A DNA stretch of 64,000 nt from Streptomyces sp. R44 (GTDB lineage: Bacteria > Actinomycetota > Actinomycetes > Streptomycetales > Streptomycetaceae): NCBI RefSeq assembly GCF_041053105.1, contig NZ_CP163444.1, positions 5,828,001 to 5,892,000 of the forward strand. Direction: 5' to 3'. The position numbers were made by a program, and so were the translations under genes. How positions within the stretch are numbered: the first letter of the stretch is position 1; the number at the start of each line of letters is the position of its first letter. Shown in pieces: positions 29,301-37,644 of this stretch. A model generated the notes under the pieces. That model saw only the letters and a list, made by a program, of their open reading frames with translations. It ran no database searches and was not told the DNA's origin.

Positions 29301-31016
29301 CTCCGCGCGGCGCGCCTCGGCGGCCCGCTCGGCGTCCGCCCGCAGTCCGGCGGCGGCCTCCTCGGCCGCGGTCCTCACCGACTCGGCCTGCTCCTCGGCC
29401 TCGGCGCGCAGCCGCTCGGCCTCGGCGCGGGTGCGCTCCAGGGTCTCCTCGGCCTGGGTGCGGAGCGTCTGGGCGCGCTCCATCGCCTCCGACTTGACCC
29501 GCTCGCTCTCGGCGCCGGCCTTGGCGCGCTGCTCCTCGGCGTCCGTACGGGCCTTGGTGAGGAGCTCCTCGGCGGTCTTCGCCGCCTCCTCGATCTGCTG
29601 GAGGGCCTCGCGGCGGGCCTCGGAGCGGATCCGCTCGCCCTCGTCGATGGCCTCGGCGCGCAGCTGTTCGGCCTCGCCGCGCAGCCGACGGGCCTCCTCC
29701 TGGAGCTCGACCGTCTTGGCGCGGTACTCCTTGGTGTCGTCCTTGGCCGAGCCGAGCAGTTCGTCGGCCTGCTCCCCGGCCTCGGCGCGCAGCCGGTCCG
29801 CCTCGGTCTCGGCCTCGCGGCGGACCCGCTCGGCCTCCTCGGCGGCCTTGCGGGTGGTCTCCCGGGCGTCCTCGGAGGCCTTGGTGAGCATCTCCTCGGC
29901 GCTGCGGGCGGCCTTGGCGAGGGCGGCGGCGGAGTCCTCTGCGGCGGCCGTGACGGCCTTCTCGGAGGCCTCGGTGACGAGCTTCTCCGCCTGGGCGGTC
30001 GCCTCGCGGAGCTTCTCCTCGGCCTCGGCCTTGAGGGCCTCGGCCTCCTTGGTGGCCTCGCCGACGAGGCGGGCGATCTCCGTCTTGGCGGTGCGGGTGC
30101 GCTGCTCGTTGACCGACTCGGCGGAGGCCAGCTGCTTGGCGGCGGTCTCCTTGGCCTCGGTGAGGGCCTTCTCGGCCTCGGCGCGGGCGAGCCGGAGCTT
30201 CTCGTCGGCCTCCTGCATGCGCTGTTCGGCGGCGCGGGAGAGCTCGGTGGCCTGGCGGCGGGCCTGGTCGGTCTCGGCGGCGGTGGTCGAGCGGAGCTGC
30301 TCGGCGTGGCTGGTGGCCTCCTGCGCCTGGCTGGAGGCGGCGCCGATGAGCCGCTCGGCGTCCTTGCGGGCGCGCAGCAGAATCGCTTCGGCCTCGGCAC
30401 GGGCGGCCTCGGCCTCGGCGCCGACGCGGCGGCTGGTCTCCTCGGCGAGCCGGGTGGCCTCGGCGCGGGCGGCGGCGAGCGACTGCTCGGCCTCCGCGCG
30501 GGACTCCTCCATCAGGCGGCGGGCCTGGGACTCGGTGCGGGCGCGCAGCTGTTCGGCCCAGGCGACGTTCTCGTTGACGTGCGCCTCGACGGTCTGGCGG
30601 CGCTCGTTCAGCTCCTGGTCGAGCTGCTGGCGGCGCTGGACGGCCTCGTTGTGCAGCTCGGCCTGGAGCCGGGCCTGGTGCTCGGCGTGCTCCTGGAGGA
30701 TGCGCTGGGTCTGGGCGCGGGCCTCGCGCAGCTCGCGCTCGGCGTCCTGGCGGAGCTGCTCGGCCTGCGCCTGCGCGTTCCGCAGCAACTGCTCGGCCTG
30801 GTAGCCGATGTCGGCGCTGTCGTACGCCGGCCGGGAGGCGATGGTGCGGCGCGCCTCGTGGAGCTTGGCGCGCAAGACCTCGACCTGGTAGCCCAGGTCC
30901 TCGGCATGCTGGACGGCCTTCTCGCGTTCGGTCTTCAGCCGGTCCATCTCGGCTTCGAACCTGGCGAGATGGTCGTCTTCAGCTCGGTGGCTCTCCTGGC
31001 GTTCGTAGCCCCGCAC
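26379..31016 (-). CDS. scy: Polarisome coiled-coil scaffold Scy
   Basis: Organises the hyphal tip with DivIVA and FilP and controls sites of polar growth and branching. The 1545-residue protein opens with MRGYERQESHRAEDDHLARFEAEMDRLKTEREKAVQHAEDLGYQVEVLRAKL. It then runs as one long Ala/Glu/Arg coiled coil (AEAERI-type register) to a C-terminal segment with RRKDINAEISRVQDVLEAL. It is longer than S. coelicolor Scy, which I recall as about 1326 residues. Part of the excess is an 80-residue tandem repeat around 27.5-28.1 kb. The start is GTG 31016; no ATG is in frame nearby. Confidence 0.95.
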   Translation of the reverse strand: MRGYERQESHRAEDDHLARFEAEMDRLKTEREKAVQHAEDLGYQVEVLRAKLHEARRTIASRPAYDSADIGYQAEQLLRNAQAQAEQLRQDAERELREARAQTQRILQEHAEHQARLQAELHNEAVQRRQQLDQELNERRQTVEAHVNENVAWAEQLRARTESQARRLMEESRAEAEQSLAAARAEATRLAEETSRRVGAEAEAARAEAEAILLRARKDAERLIGAASSQAQEATSHAEQLRSTTAAETDQARRQATELSRAAEQRMQEADEKLRLARAEAEKALTEAKETAAKQLASAESVNEQRTRTAKTEIARLVGEATKEAEALKAEAEEKLREATAQAEKLVTEASEKAVTAAAEDSAAALAKAARSAEEMLTKASEDARETTRKAAEEAERVRREAETEADRLRAEAGEQADELLGSAKDDTKEYRAKTVELQEEARRLRGEAEQLRAEAIDEGERIRSEARREALQQIEEAAKTAEELLTKARTDAEEQRAKAGAESERVKSEAMERAQTLRTQAEETLERTRAEAERLRAEAEEQAESVRTAAEEAAAGLRADAERAAEARRAEAAEELTRLHTDAEAKVAAAGEELTDARAEGERIRREAAEETERLRTEAAERIRTLQEQAEQEAERLRAEASADASTARTEAESAAVRLRTEASEEAERLKSEAQESADRMRAEAGAAAERVAAEAAEALAAAQEEAVRRRREAEETLESARSEAGREREHAREQSEELLAAARKRVEDAQTEAQRLVEEADARATEMVTAASRAAQEVRDSVAGLREQAEEEIAGLRSAAEHAAERTRTEAQEEADRVRSDAYEERERATEDAAATRARAQEESEAAKALAERTVTDALAEAEKLRADTAEYAQRVRTEATDALASAEQDAARTRADAREDANRIRSEAAERAETTVGEARAEAERIAAEAEQVLDEARQAADKRRADAAEQADTLVGEATAEAARIGAEAAALRAEAEQAKADGEAQAEALRAEARAEGEQVLDEARKAADKRRTDAAEQADTLIGEATAEAERLTAEAVELMETTEQDAARLRAEAEQAKADGEAQAEALRAEARAEGEQVLDEARKAADKRRTDAAEQADTLIGEATAEAERIAAEAAELRETTEQDSQRLRAEAEQVKADGEAHAQALRNAALADADQLLDEARKAADQRRADAAGQADALVGEATAEAERIVNEAAELADSVGADARAEAGRTVDAAAEEAERLRAEGAEAIAEALRDAERIRTESERVKADAAAAAEQMRAEAREEADRTLDEAREAGARKRSDAAEQADQLVAKAQEEALRATTEAESQADTMVGAARKEAERIVAEATVEGNSLVEQARTDADELLVGARSDATAIRERAEELRGRIEGEIEELHERARRESAEQMKTAGERVDKLVKAAEEQRAEAEEKAKELVSEASSEASKVRIAAVRKAEGLLKEAEQKKASLTAEAEAIKAEAERIRAEAAAEAEKTVAEGQRELETLTRRRKDINAEISRVQDVLEALESFETPSAGKDGVKAGASSGSTRTGGKSQDG
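27560..28260 (-). repeat. 240-bp tandem repeats inside scy
   Basis: The segment TCGGTGCGGCGCTTGTCGGC at 27721 recurs at 27961 with one change, a 240-bp period coding for 80 residues (LRAEAEQAKADGEAQAEALR...). Two copies are nearly identical and flanking copies are more diverged. The 80-residue length keeps the heptad/hendecad coiled-coil register. Confidence 0.9.
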
Positions 31017-31230
31017 TGCGCGGTCCCATCCTTCCCCGAAGCTCTTCGAGCAGGGGAGACCCCAACCCTGGTCGCAACTCCTACGAGCACGCCCTCACGG
31101 CCGAGGACGGACCCCCGGGGAATCGTGGCAGATCGGACGACCCCGACATCCCGACTTCGGTGCCGCACGGAGCGGCCCCGACCGGCCCCGGCCCGGAGTC
31201 GCCCACTCTACCGGGCCAGGAATCCGGAGG

Positions 31231-31683
31231 TCAGTGCTCCGCTGAGGAGTGGTCAGCGGACGGCTCGGCCGAGGTGACCAGTTCCGTGAGGACGCCGTGG
31301 CAGTCCTTGGGGTGGAGGAAGGTGATCCGGGAGCCCATGGAGCCGATCCGCGGCTCGTCGTAGAGGACACGGACGCCCTTGCCGCGGATGGCCTCGGCAT
31401 CTCCGTCGACGTCCGCCGTGCCGAAGGCGATGTGGTGCACGCCCTCACCGTTCTTGGCGAGCCACTTGCCCACCGCCGAGTCCTCCCGGGTCGGCTCCAG
31501 GAGCTGGAGGTAGGAGGCCCCGCCGTCGTCGGTCCCGTTGATCTTGAGCATGGCCTCGCGGACGCCCTGCTCCTCGTTGACCTCGGAGTGGAAGACCTCG
31601 AACCCGTACGTGGCACGGTAGAACTCGACAGTTCTAGCCAGGTCGAAACAGGCGATCCCGATGTGGTCGATTCGCGTCAGCAT
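31231..31683 (-). CDS. mce: Methylmalonyl-CoA epimerase
   Basis: A metal-dependent VOC-fold enzyme converting (2S)- and (2R)-methylmalonyl-CoA, linking propionyl-CoA carboxylation to the B12 mutase. The 150 residues start [28 protein letters not shown] (metal ligand H7). They include [14 protein letters not shown] (second metal-histidine region) and [15 protein letters not shown] (family P-x-x-x-x-G-x-x-x-E motif). It is divergent from the thiolase and meaB genes of related function. Confidence 0.95.
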   Translation of the reverse strand: MLTRIDHIGIACFDLARTVEFYRATYGFEVFHSEVNEEQGVREAMLKINGTDDGGASYLQLLEPTREDSAVGKWLAKNGEGVHHIAFGTADVDGDAEAIRGKGVRVLYDEPRIGSMGSRITFLHPKDCHGVLTELVTSAEPSADHSSAEH

Positions 31684-31820
31684 GGAACCAGTGCACCGCC
31701 GGAAAGGTGGTTACGCAACGTGCGCGCGATCACACCATCGGGCCGATGACCCGGCGCCGCACCGCTCAGTACATTGGCGGTAAACCCTCGTTCACTCCTC
31801 ATCCCAAGGGGCCGTGCCTC

Positions 31821-33023
31821 ATGTCTGGAACGACCGGTACCACCTCAGTGATCGTCGCGGGCGCCCGCACGCCCATGGGTCGCCTGCTCGGCTCGCTCAA
31901 GTCCTTCTCGGGCGCCGACCTCGGCGGCTTCGCCATCAAGGCCGCCCTGGACCGGGCCGGCATCGGCGGCGACCAGGTGCAGTACGTGATCATGGGCCAG
32001 GTGCTCCAGGCGGGCGCCGGGCAGATCCCCGCCCGTCAGGCCGCCGTGAAGGCCGGCATCCCGATGAACGTCCCCGCGCTCACCATCAACAAGGTGTGTC
32101 TGTCGGGTCTGGACGCCATCGCGCTCGCGGACCAGCTGATCCGCGCGGGTGAGTTCGACGTCGTCGTCGCCGGCGGCCAGGAGTCCATGACGAACGCCCC
32201 GCACCTGCTGCCGAAGTCCCGCGAGGGCTTCAAGTACGGCGCCATCGAGATGCTCGACGCCATGGCGTACGACGGTCTCACCGACGCCTTCGAGGGCATC
32301 GCCATGGGCGAGTCCACGGAGAAGCACAACACCCGCCTCGGCATCGGCCGCGAGGTGCAGGACGAGCTCGCCGCCCTCTCGCACCAGCGCGCCGCCGCCG
32401 CCCAGAAGAACGGCATCTTCGAGGCCGAGATCACCCCGGTCGAGATCCCGCAGCGCAAGGGCGAGCCGGTCGTCTTCGCCAAGGACGAGGGCATCCGCGC
32501 GGAGACCACCGTCGAGTCCCTCGGCAAGCTCCGCCCGGCCTTCACCAAGGACGGCACCATCACCGCCGGCACCGCCTCGCAGATCTCCGACGGCGCCGCC
32601 GCCGTGGTCGTGATGAGCAAGGCCAAGGCGCAGGAGCTGGGCCTGGAGTGGATCGCCGAGATCGGCGCCCACGGCAACGTGGCGGGCCCGGACAACTCCC
32701 TCCAGTCGCAGCCGTCCAACGCGATCCTGCACGCCCTCAAGAAGGAGGGCCTGGAGGTCTCCGACCTCGACCTGATCGAGATCAACGAGGCCTTCGCCGC
32801 CGTCTCGCACCAGTCCATGAAGGACCTCGGCGTCACCCCCGAAAAGGTGAACGTCAACGGTGGCGCCATCGCGCTCGGCCACCCGATCGGCATGTCCGGC
32901 GCCCGTCTGGTGCTGCACCTGGCCCTGGAGCTCAAGCGGCGCGGCGGCGGCGTCGGCGCGGCGGCCCTGTGCGGCGGCGGCGGCCAGGGCGACGCGCTCA
33001 TCGTCAAGGTCCCCGGCAAGTAG
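31821..33023 (+). CDS. Acetyl-CoA C-acetyltransferase (thiolase)
   Basis: Condenses two acetyl-CoA to acetoacetyl-CoA, or the reverse. The 400-residue enzyme has the nucleophile C93 in [11 protein letters not shown], the helix [13 protein letters not shown], the catalytic histidine in [16 protein letters not shown] and the second cysteine in [19 protein letters not shown] 31821 begins [20 protein letters not shown]. It is followed 24 bp later by meaB and is probably co-transcribed with it. Confidence 0.95.
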   Translation: MSGTTGTTSVIVAGARTPMGRLLGSLKSFSGADLGGFAIKAALDRAGIGGDQVQYVIMGQVLQAGAGQIPARQAAVKAGIPMNVPALTINKVCLSGLDAIALADQLIRAGEFDVVVAGGQESMTNAPHLLPKSREGFKYGAIEMLDAMAYDGLTDAFEGIAMGESTEKHNTRLGIGREVQDELAALSHQRAAAAQKNGIFEAEITPVEIPQRKGEPVVFAKDEGIRAETTVESLGKLRPAFTKDGTITAGTASQISDGAAAVVVMSKAKAQELGLEWIAEIGAHGNVAGPDNSLQSQPSNAILHALKKEGLEVSDLDLIEINEAFAAVSHQSMKDLGVTPEKVNVNGGAIALGHPIGMSGARLVLHLALELKRRGGGVGAAALCGGGGQGDALIVKVPGK

Positions 33024-33047
33024 TCCTTCGGTCAAGGAGCAGCGCAC

Positions 33048-34004
33048 ATGGTGGACGTCCCCGAACTCGTCGCCCAGGCACGGGAGGGCAGGCCGCGGGC
33101 CGTGGCCCGGCTGATCTCGCTCGTGGAGGGGGCGTCCCCGCAGCTGCGCGAGGTGATGGCGGCGCTCGCGCCGCTCACCGGCGGCGCGTACGTGGTGGGC
33201 CTGACGGGCTCGCCGGGCGTGGGCAAGTCCACGTCGACGTCCGCGCTGGTCTCCGCGTACCGCCGGGCGGGCAAGCGGGTCGGCGTGCTCGCCGTCGACC
33301 CGTCCTCGCCGTTCAGCGGGGGAGCTCTCCTCGGCGACCGGGTCCGGATGTCGGAGCACGCCTCCGACCCGGGCGTCTACATCCGCTCCATGGCCACCCG
33401 CGGCCATCTGGGCGGGCTCGCCTGGTCCGCCCCGCAGGCCATCCGCGTCCTGGACGCGGCCGGCTGCGAGGTGATCCTGGTGGAGACCGTCGGCGTCGGG
33501 CAGTCCGAGGTGGAGATCGCCTCACAGGCCGACACCTCGGTGGTGCTCCTCGCGCCGGGCATGGGCGACGGGATCCAGGCCGCGAAGGCGGGCATCCTGG
33601 AGATCGGCGACGTGTACGTGGTGAACAAGGCCGACCGGGACGGTGCGGACGCCACCGCCCGGGAGCTCAACCACATGCTGGGCCTCGGCGAGGCGCGGGG
33701 CGCGGGCGACTGGCGGCCGCCGATCGTCAAGACGGTCGCGGCGCGCGGCGAGGGCATCGACGAGGTCGTGGAGGCGCTGGAGAAGCACCGCGCCTGGATG
33801 GAGGAGCACGGGGTCCTGGCGGAGCGCCGCCGGGCCCGTGCCGCGCGCGAGGTGGAGACCATCGCGGTCACCGCCCTGCGCGAGCGCATCGGCGACCTGC
33901 ACGGCGACCGGCGCCTGGACGCCCTCGCCGAGCGGATCACGGCGGGCGCCCTCGACCCGTACGCGGCCTCCGACGAGCTGGTCGCGAGACTGACCGGAAA
34001 CTGA
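33048..34004 (+). CDS. meaB: MeaB, GTPase chaperone of B12-dependent acyl-CoA mutase
   Basis: A G3E-family GTPase that protects and reloads adenosylcobalamin in methylmalonyl-CoA or isobutyryl-CoA mutase. The 318 residues contain Walker A GLTGSPGVGKSTSTSAL, switch VDPSSPFSGGALLGDRVRM, Walker B VILVETVGVGQSEVE and the specificity motif VNKADRDGA. It was formerly annotated as ArgK. The mutase genes for MCM are not in this window, but IcmA is encoded 9 kb downstream. A strong terminator follows. Confidence 0.95.
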   Translation: MVDVPELVAQAREGRPRAVARLISLVEGASPQLREVMAALAPLTGGAYVVGLTGSPGVGKSTSTSALVSAYRRAGKRVGVLAVDPSSPFSGGALLGDRVRMSEHASDPGVYIRSMATRGHLGGLAWSAPQAIRVLDAAGCEVILVETVGVGQSEVEIASQADTSVVLLAPGMGDGIQAAKAGILEIGDVYVVNKADRDGADATARELNHMLGLGEARGAGDWRPPIVKTVAARGEGIDEVVEALEKHRAWMEEHGVLAERRRARAAREVETIAVTALRERIGDLHGDRRLDALAERITAGALDPYAASDELVARLTGN

Positions 34005-34016
34005 CCCCCGGTACGG

Positions 34017-34057
34017 ACGAGAAGGGCCCCTCCGGTCACCGGAGGGGCCCTTCTCGT
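34017..34057. terminator. Strong bidirectional terminator
   Basis: A perfect inverted repeat with 20-bp arms (34017-34036 and 34038-34057) is centred on one base, between convergent meaB and the MarR gene. Confidence 0.9.
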
Positions 34058-34067
34058 CTCTGTCAGG

Positions 34068-34544
34068 TCACGGCTTGCCGCGGCGGCCGCGGAGCTGTTC
34101 GGCGATCGGCTTGAGGGACTCGTGGAGGTCGCCGAGGGCCTCGCCGCTGAGCTGGTCGATGAAGTGCCTGCGCACCGACTCGACGTGGTGCGGGGCGACC
34201 TTGCGCATGGTCTCCATGCCGTCGTCGGTCAGGACGGCGTAGAGCCCGCGCCGGTCGGACTCGCAGTTCTCGCGGCGTACGAGACCGGCGTTCTCCATGC
34301 GGGTGATCTGGTGGGAGAGCCGGCTCTTCGACTGGAGGGTGGCCGCGGCGAGGTCGCTCATGCGCAGCCGCCGTTCCGCCGACTCCGAGAGGTTCACCAG
34401 GATCTCGTAGTCGTTCATCGTCAGGCCGAAGGGCTGGAGGTCACGCTCCAGCTGGTACGTCAGCATTCTCTGGACGTCCAGGAACGTGCGCCAGGCGCAC
34501 TGCTCGCCGTCGGTGAGCCAGGGGGTGGCCGTCTCGGTCTCCAT
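34068..34544 (-). CDS. MarR family transcriptional regulator
   Basis: A 158-residue winged-helix repressor-type protein. Its core is LTMNDYEILVNLSESAERRLRMSDLAAATLQSKSRLSHQITRMENAGLVRRENCESDRRGLYAVLTDDG, with the recognition helix SKSRLSHQITRME. There is no ribosome site. TAGAAT (34557-34552 on the minus strand) stands 6 nt before ATG 34544, which suggests a leaderless transcript. The target is unknown. Confidence 0.92.
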   Translation of the reverse strand: METETATPWLTDGEQCAWRTFLDVQRMLTYQLERDLQPFGLTMNDYEILVNLSESAERRLRMSDLAAATLQSKSRLSHQITRMENAGLVRRENCESDRRGLYAVLTDDGMETMRKVAPHHVESVRRHFIDQLSGEALGDLHESLKPIAEQLRGRRGKP

Positions 34545-34684
34545 ATATGGATTCTACCTAAGAAGTTGAATACTTGACGAAGTCTGGGGTGTGACGCCGC
34601 GCACCGCGTCGGGGTGTCCTGGCCTCCAGGGTGTCAGGCACCCGGGGCAGACGTTCGAGGACGTCACACTCCGCAGACTACCGG

Positions 34685-35461
34685 CTACAGGCCGAAGCGA
34701 CGCTGGAGGTCGCCGAGCTGGCCGGGAAGGCGCGGTACCGAGCCGGGCATGCCCTGGCCGGAACCATGCCCACCGGGCACGCCCGGCTGCGCCGGCGGCG
34801 CGCCGACCGCCCGCTCCGCCATCAGCAGCTCCGTCGACTGGAGCAGTACCGTCCCCGCGCCGACGAACTCGAACTGGTGCTCCTCGCCCGAGGTGCCGCC
34901 GATCCCCGTCAGCGCACGGACGCCGCCCATCACGCCCGTCATGTAGCCGTGGTCGTAATGGTGACAGGGCGACGGGCAGTCCGCCCAGCCCACCAGCGCC
35001 TGCGGGTCCACCCGCATCGGCGGCTCCATGAACACCACCGGGCCGTTCGACGCCGCCACGAACTTGCCCGTGCCGATCAGCGTCACGAAGCCCGGCACGA
35101 TCGACTGCTTCAGCGCGAGCGTCGGCTGGTAGGCCAGCAGGTTCCCCGACCGGATCGTCAGATTGCCCTCGTCCAGGTCGTACGAGTTCACGTCGAAGGC
35201 CCGGTCCGCGAGCAGCATCTTCCCGCTGCCCTCCGCGACCACCCAGTCGCTCGCGTGCAGCGGCGAGTGGAAGGACGTCCGCACCAGCCGGTCGAGCCGC
35301 CCGTGCCCGATGCCGTTGAACTCGATCCGCCCGTAGTAGGCGATCATCTTCCCCTTCTGCAGGAACCACTGGGAGCCCTTGAGCTCCACGCAGAAGGTGT
35401 ACGGATTGACGTTGTCGTCCGACGGCAGGGAGTGCGGGTCGTGGATGACAGGGGTGCTCAC
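34685..35461 (-). CDS. AIM24 family protein, third of three paralogues
   Basis: A 258-residue beta-rich protein of the AIM24/TerD-adjacent fold. The motif FLQKGKMIAYYGRIEFNG and IRSGNLLAYQPTLALKQSI recur in all three paralogues. Unlike the other two it has a Gly/Pro-rich C-terminal tail (about residues 225-258). The GTG start overlaps the upstream stop as GTGA. Bacterial AIM24 proteins are of unknown role; the yeast homologue is mitochondrial and affects inner-membrane organisation. Confidence 0.88.
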   Translation of the reverse strand: MSTPVIHDPHSLPSDDNVNPYTFCVELKGSQWFLQKGKMIAYYGRIEFNGIGHGRLDRLVRTSFHSPLHASDWVVAEGSGKMLLADRAFDVNSYDLDEGNLTIRSGNLLAYQPTLALKQSIVPGFVTLIGTGKFVAASNGPVVFMEPPMRVDPQALVGWADCPSPCHHYDHGYMTGVMGGVRALTGIGGTSGEEHQFEFVGAGTVLLQSTELLMAERAVGAPPAQPGVPGGHGSGQGMPGSVPRLPGQLGDLQRRFGL

Positions 35462-36108
35462 AGCTTCTCCTCCGAGGCCTGGACGTACACCGCGCCGCTG
35501 CCGCTCAGCTCCAGCTGGAACGCCTCGCCCGAGCCGCGCCCCACCATGTCGCGCCAGCCCAGCGCCGTGGAGAGCTTGTTCCGCACGTCGCCGTGGTGCG
35601 CCACGTACGCCTGCGGGTCCACGTGGACCGGGCGGCCCGGGGTGATCGGCAGCTCGATGACGCCGCCGTGCGCCATGACGGCCACCGAGCCGTGGCCCTT
35701 CAGGGTGGTGGTGAACAGGCCCTGGCCGGTCACCTGGCCGCGGACCATGCCCATGACGCCGCCCTGCGAGCCCATGAACATCGTGCCCTGCTCCAGGGTC
35801 CCGTCGAAGGCGAGCAGCCGGTCGGCCTCCACGTACAGGGTGTCGCCCGTCAGCGCGATCACCTGGATGTGGTGGCCGCCGTGCCCGAACATCACCGTGC
35901 CGTTGCCCTCGACGGTCATCAGCGGGGTCGCCTCGCCGGCCACCCGGCGGCCGATCATCGACATCAGGCCGCCCTGACCGCCCGCCATGTTCGGCGTGAA
36001 ACTGACGTCGCCGCGGTACGCGAGCATCGCACCGCGCTGGCTGAACATCCGCTGCCCGGGGACGACGGTCGCCTCGACCATCTTCGAGTTGATCTCGCGG
36101 AACGGCAT
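35458..36108 (-). CDS. AIM24 family protein, second of three paralogues
   Basis: A 216-residue protein with the AIM24 pattern SQRGAMLAYRGDVSFTPN, VEADRLLAFDGTLEQGTMFMGSQGG and FTTTLKGHGSVAVMAHGGV. Glycine-rich beta-hairpins dominate. There is no signal peptide or transmembrane helix. ATG 36108 overlaps the stop of the first paralogue by one base, so the three genes form one translationally coupled operon. Confidence 0.9.
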   Translation of the reverse strand: MPFREINSKMVEATVVPGQRMFSQRGAMLAYRGDVSFTPNMAGGQGGLMSMIGRRVAGEATPLMTVEGNGTVMFGHGGHHIQVIALTGDTLYVEADRLLAFDGTLEQGTMFMGSQGGVMGMVRGQVTGQGLFTTTLKGHGSVAVMAHGGVIELPITPGRPVHVDPQAYVAHHGDVRNKLSTALGWRDMVGRGSGEAFQLELSGSGAVYVQASEEKL

Positions 36109-36746
36109 CAGACGTCACCCCCGATCGTGTTCCGCTCGCTCGGCTGGACGTAGACGAGCCCGTCGCCCTCGAAGCGGATCTGGAAGGCCTCGCCGCCGCC
36201 CTCGCCCATGAGGGTGCGGAAGGTCACCCCGGACTGGAAGTGCTGCTGGAGGTTGCCCTGGTGGGCGATGTACGCGCCGGGGTCCACCTGGAGCGGGTAC
36301 TGCGGGGTCACCCGCAGCACCACCGCCGGACCGTCCGACATGATCGCCGCCTGGCCCGTGCCCTCGACGGTCGTGGTGAAGAGGCCGTTGCCGGTGGCGC
36401 CGCCGCGCAGGCCCGTGAACGTGGTGCCGGTGCGCAGCCCCGCGTCGGTGCAGAGCAGATTGCTCGCCTCCACCCAGAGCTTGTCGCCGTGCAGGGAGAC
36501 GAGATTGATCTCGGAGGCCCGGTCGGCGAACCAGCAGGTCCCCTGCCCTCGTACCTCCATCACCTCCATCTGCTCACCCGTGAGCCGGCGGGTCACCATG
36601 CCGCGCAGGCCCTCACCGCCGCCGCTCATCTTCTTGAACGCCATCTGGCCGTCGTAGGCGACCATCGAGCCGTTCTTCGCCTTGACGGCGTCGCCGGTCA
36701 TGGAGACGGCGAGCACTTTGCTGCCTTGGAGTCGGAACGTTGCCAC
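36108..36746 (-). CDS. AIM24 family protein, first of three paralogues
   Basis: A 212-residue AIM24 protein: KAKNGSMVAYDGQMAFKKMSGGGEGLRGM, VEASNLLCTDAGLRTGTTFTGLRGG, FTTTVEGTGQAAIMSDG. It parallels the next gene segment by segment and was clearly produced by tandem duplication. The start is GTG 36746, the operon entry. The operon is divergent from the DUF3817 gene; the roughly 107-bp gap holds both promoters. Confidence 0.9.
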   Translation of the reverse strand: MATFRLQGSKVLAVSMTGDAVKAKNGSMVAYDGQMAFKKMSGGGEGLRGMVTRRLTGEQMEVMEVRGQGTCWFADRASEINLVSLHGDKLWVEASNLLCTDAGLRTGTTFTGLRGGATGNGLFTTTVEGTGQAAIMSDGPAVVLRVTPQYPLQVDPGAYIAHQGNLQQHFQSGVTFRTLMGEGGGEAFQIRFEGDGLVYVQPSERNTIGGDV

Positions 36747-36853
36747 CCGAGGAAGGTACTGGGCCCCCGGCTAAAGAGACAGCAAAGTCCCCGTGCACAA
36801 TGGACGGGCCCTTGTGCATCCGTTCACAAGATCGAACGAAGGTGACCCCCTCC

Positions 36854-37195
36854 GTGGACATCAAGACCGCTTCCTCCCTCCACCGGCTCCGGCTCGTCTC
36901 CGCGCCGGAGGCCGTCTCGTTCCTGCTCCTGCTGGTCTGCTCGGTGCTCAAGCGGACGACGGACTTCAACGCGGTGCCGGTCATGGGCGCGATCCACGGC
37001 ATCCTCTTCATCCTGTACGTCCTCTTCTGGCTGGACGCCTGGAACAGGACCAAGTGGAGCTTCGGCACCGCCGCCCTCTACTTCGTCCTCTCGGTGCTGC
37101 CCCTGGGCGGCTTCTACGCCGAGCGGAAGCTGAAGCGCGAGGCCGAGGACGCGGTCATCGCCTCCCGCGCCGCTCAGGAAGCGGTGAAGGCATGA
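36854..37195 (+). CDS. DUF3817 membrane protein (copy 1)
   Basis: A 113-residue protein with three hydrophobic helices: [31 protein letters not shown] and [17 protein letters not shown]. The pattern [14 protein letters not shown]...HGILFILYV...[12 protein letters not shown] defines DUF3817. A second, divergent copy lies at 42825. GTG 36854 is taken as start; GTG 36842 is possible, and the longer in-frame region from 36740 is rejected as intergenic. The stop overlaps the next ATG (ATGA). Confidence 0.85.
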   Translation: MDIKTASSLHRLRLVSAPEAVSFLLLLVCSVLKRTTDFNAVPVMGAIHGILFILYVLFWLDAWNRTKWSFGTAALYFVLSVLPLGGFYAERKLKREAEDAVIASRAAQEAVKA

Positions 37196-37488
37196 TCGTC
37201 GCGTTCTCCGTCACCCCCCTCGGTGTGGGGGAGGAGGTCGGCGAGTACGTCGCCGACGCGGTCCGAGTGGTCCGTGAGTCCGGACTCCCGAACCGGACCG
37301 ACGCCATGTTCACGTCGATCGAGGGCGAGAGCTGGGACGAGGTCATGGACGTCGTCAAGCGCGCCGTCGCCGCCGTCGAGGCCCGTGCGCCGCGCGTGTC
37401 CGTGGTGATGAAGGTCGACATCCGTCCGGGCGTGACGGACGGACTGACCGCCAAGGTCGAGACGGTGGAGCGCCACCTGGGCGCCTGA
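37192..37488 (+). CDS. MTH1187/YqgV-type thiamine-binding protein
   Basis: A 98-residue ferredoxin-like domain protein of the former DUF77 family: [55 protein letters not shown]. Structures of relatives bind thiamine or its derivatives in a tetramer. It is co-translated with the DUF3817 membrane protein, which raises the possibility of a thiamine-related membrane partner (inference only). A terminator follows. Confidence 0.88.
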   Translation: MIVAFSVTPLGVGEEVGEYVADAVRVVRESGLPNRTDAMFTSIEGESWDEVMDVVKRAVAAVEARAPRVSVVMKVDIRPGVTDGLTAKVETVERHLGA

Positions 37489-37504
37489 CGCCCCCGCTGT
37501 ACGC

Positions 37505-37543
37505 GAGAAGCCCCCGGTCCTGATCCAGGACCGGGGGCTTCTC
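37505..37543 (+). terminator. Intrinsic terminator
   Basis: A perfect 18-bp stem (37505-37522 with 37526-37543, loop ATC) followed by a TCTCTCC tract closes the DUF3817/thiamine-binding operon. Confidence 0.85.
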
Positions 37544-37556
37544 TCTCTCCCGCCGG

Positions 37557-37619
37557 TTGAGCGAGTGCTCAAAATCGGCTACCTTCCCTCCCTAGGCAGT
37601 TTTGAGCGGTCGCTCAAAA
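37557..37619 (+). promoter_or_regulatory. Promoter flanked by twin TetR operators
   Basis: A promoter TTGAGC (37557-37562), 17 bp, TACCTT (37580-37585) is bracketed by two palindromes sharing the TTGAGC/GCTCAA arms. One is at 37557-37572, over the -35. The other is a stronger one with 9-bp arms TTTTGAGCG/CGCTCAAAA at 37600-37619, over the start of transcription. The third gene of the operon encodes a TetR protein, so negative autoregulation is likely. Confidence 0.75.
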
Positions 37620-37644
37620 TGCTGGTCGAGCCGGGAGAAGAGCC

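Noticed and set aside
26325..31277. A 1650-codon open frame antisense to scy, and another long frame (26395-30804) on the same strand
   Set aside because: Both are products of the extreme GC3 bias and Ala/Glu repeats of scy. Their translations are Leu/Gly- or Ser/Arg-rich low complexity with no domain, while the minus-strand frame reads as a known coiled-coil protein.
36740..36853. Longer start for the first DUF3817 gene
   Set aside because: The extension overlaps the divergent AIM24 start and has no hydrophobic or family-conserved residues.
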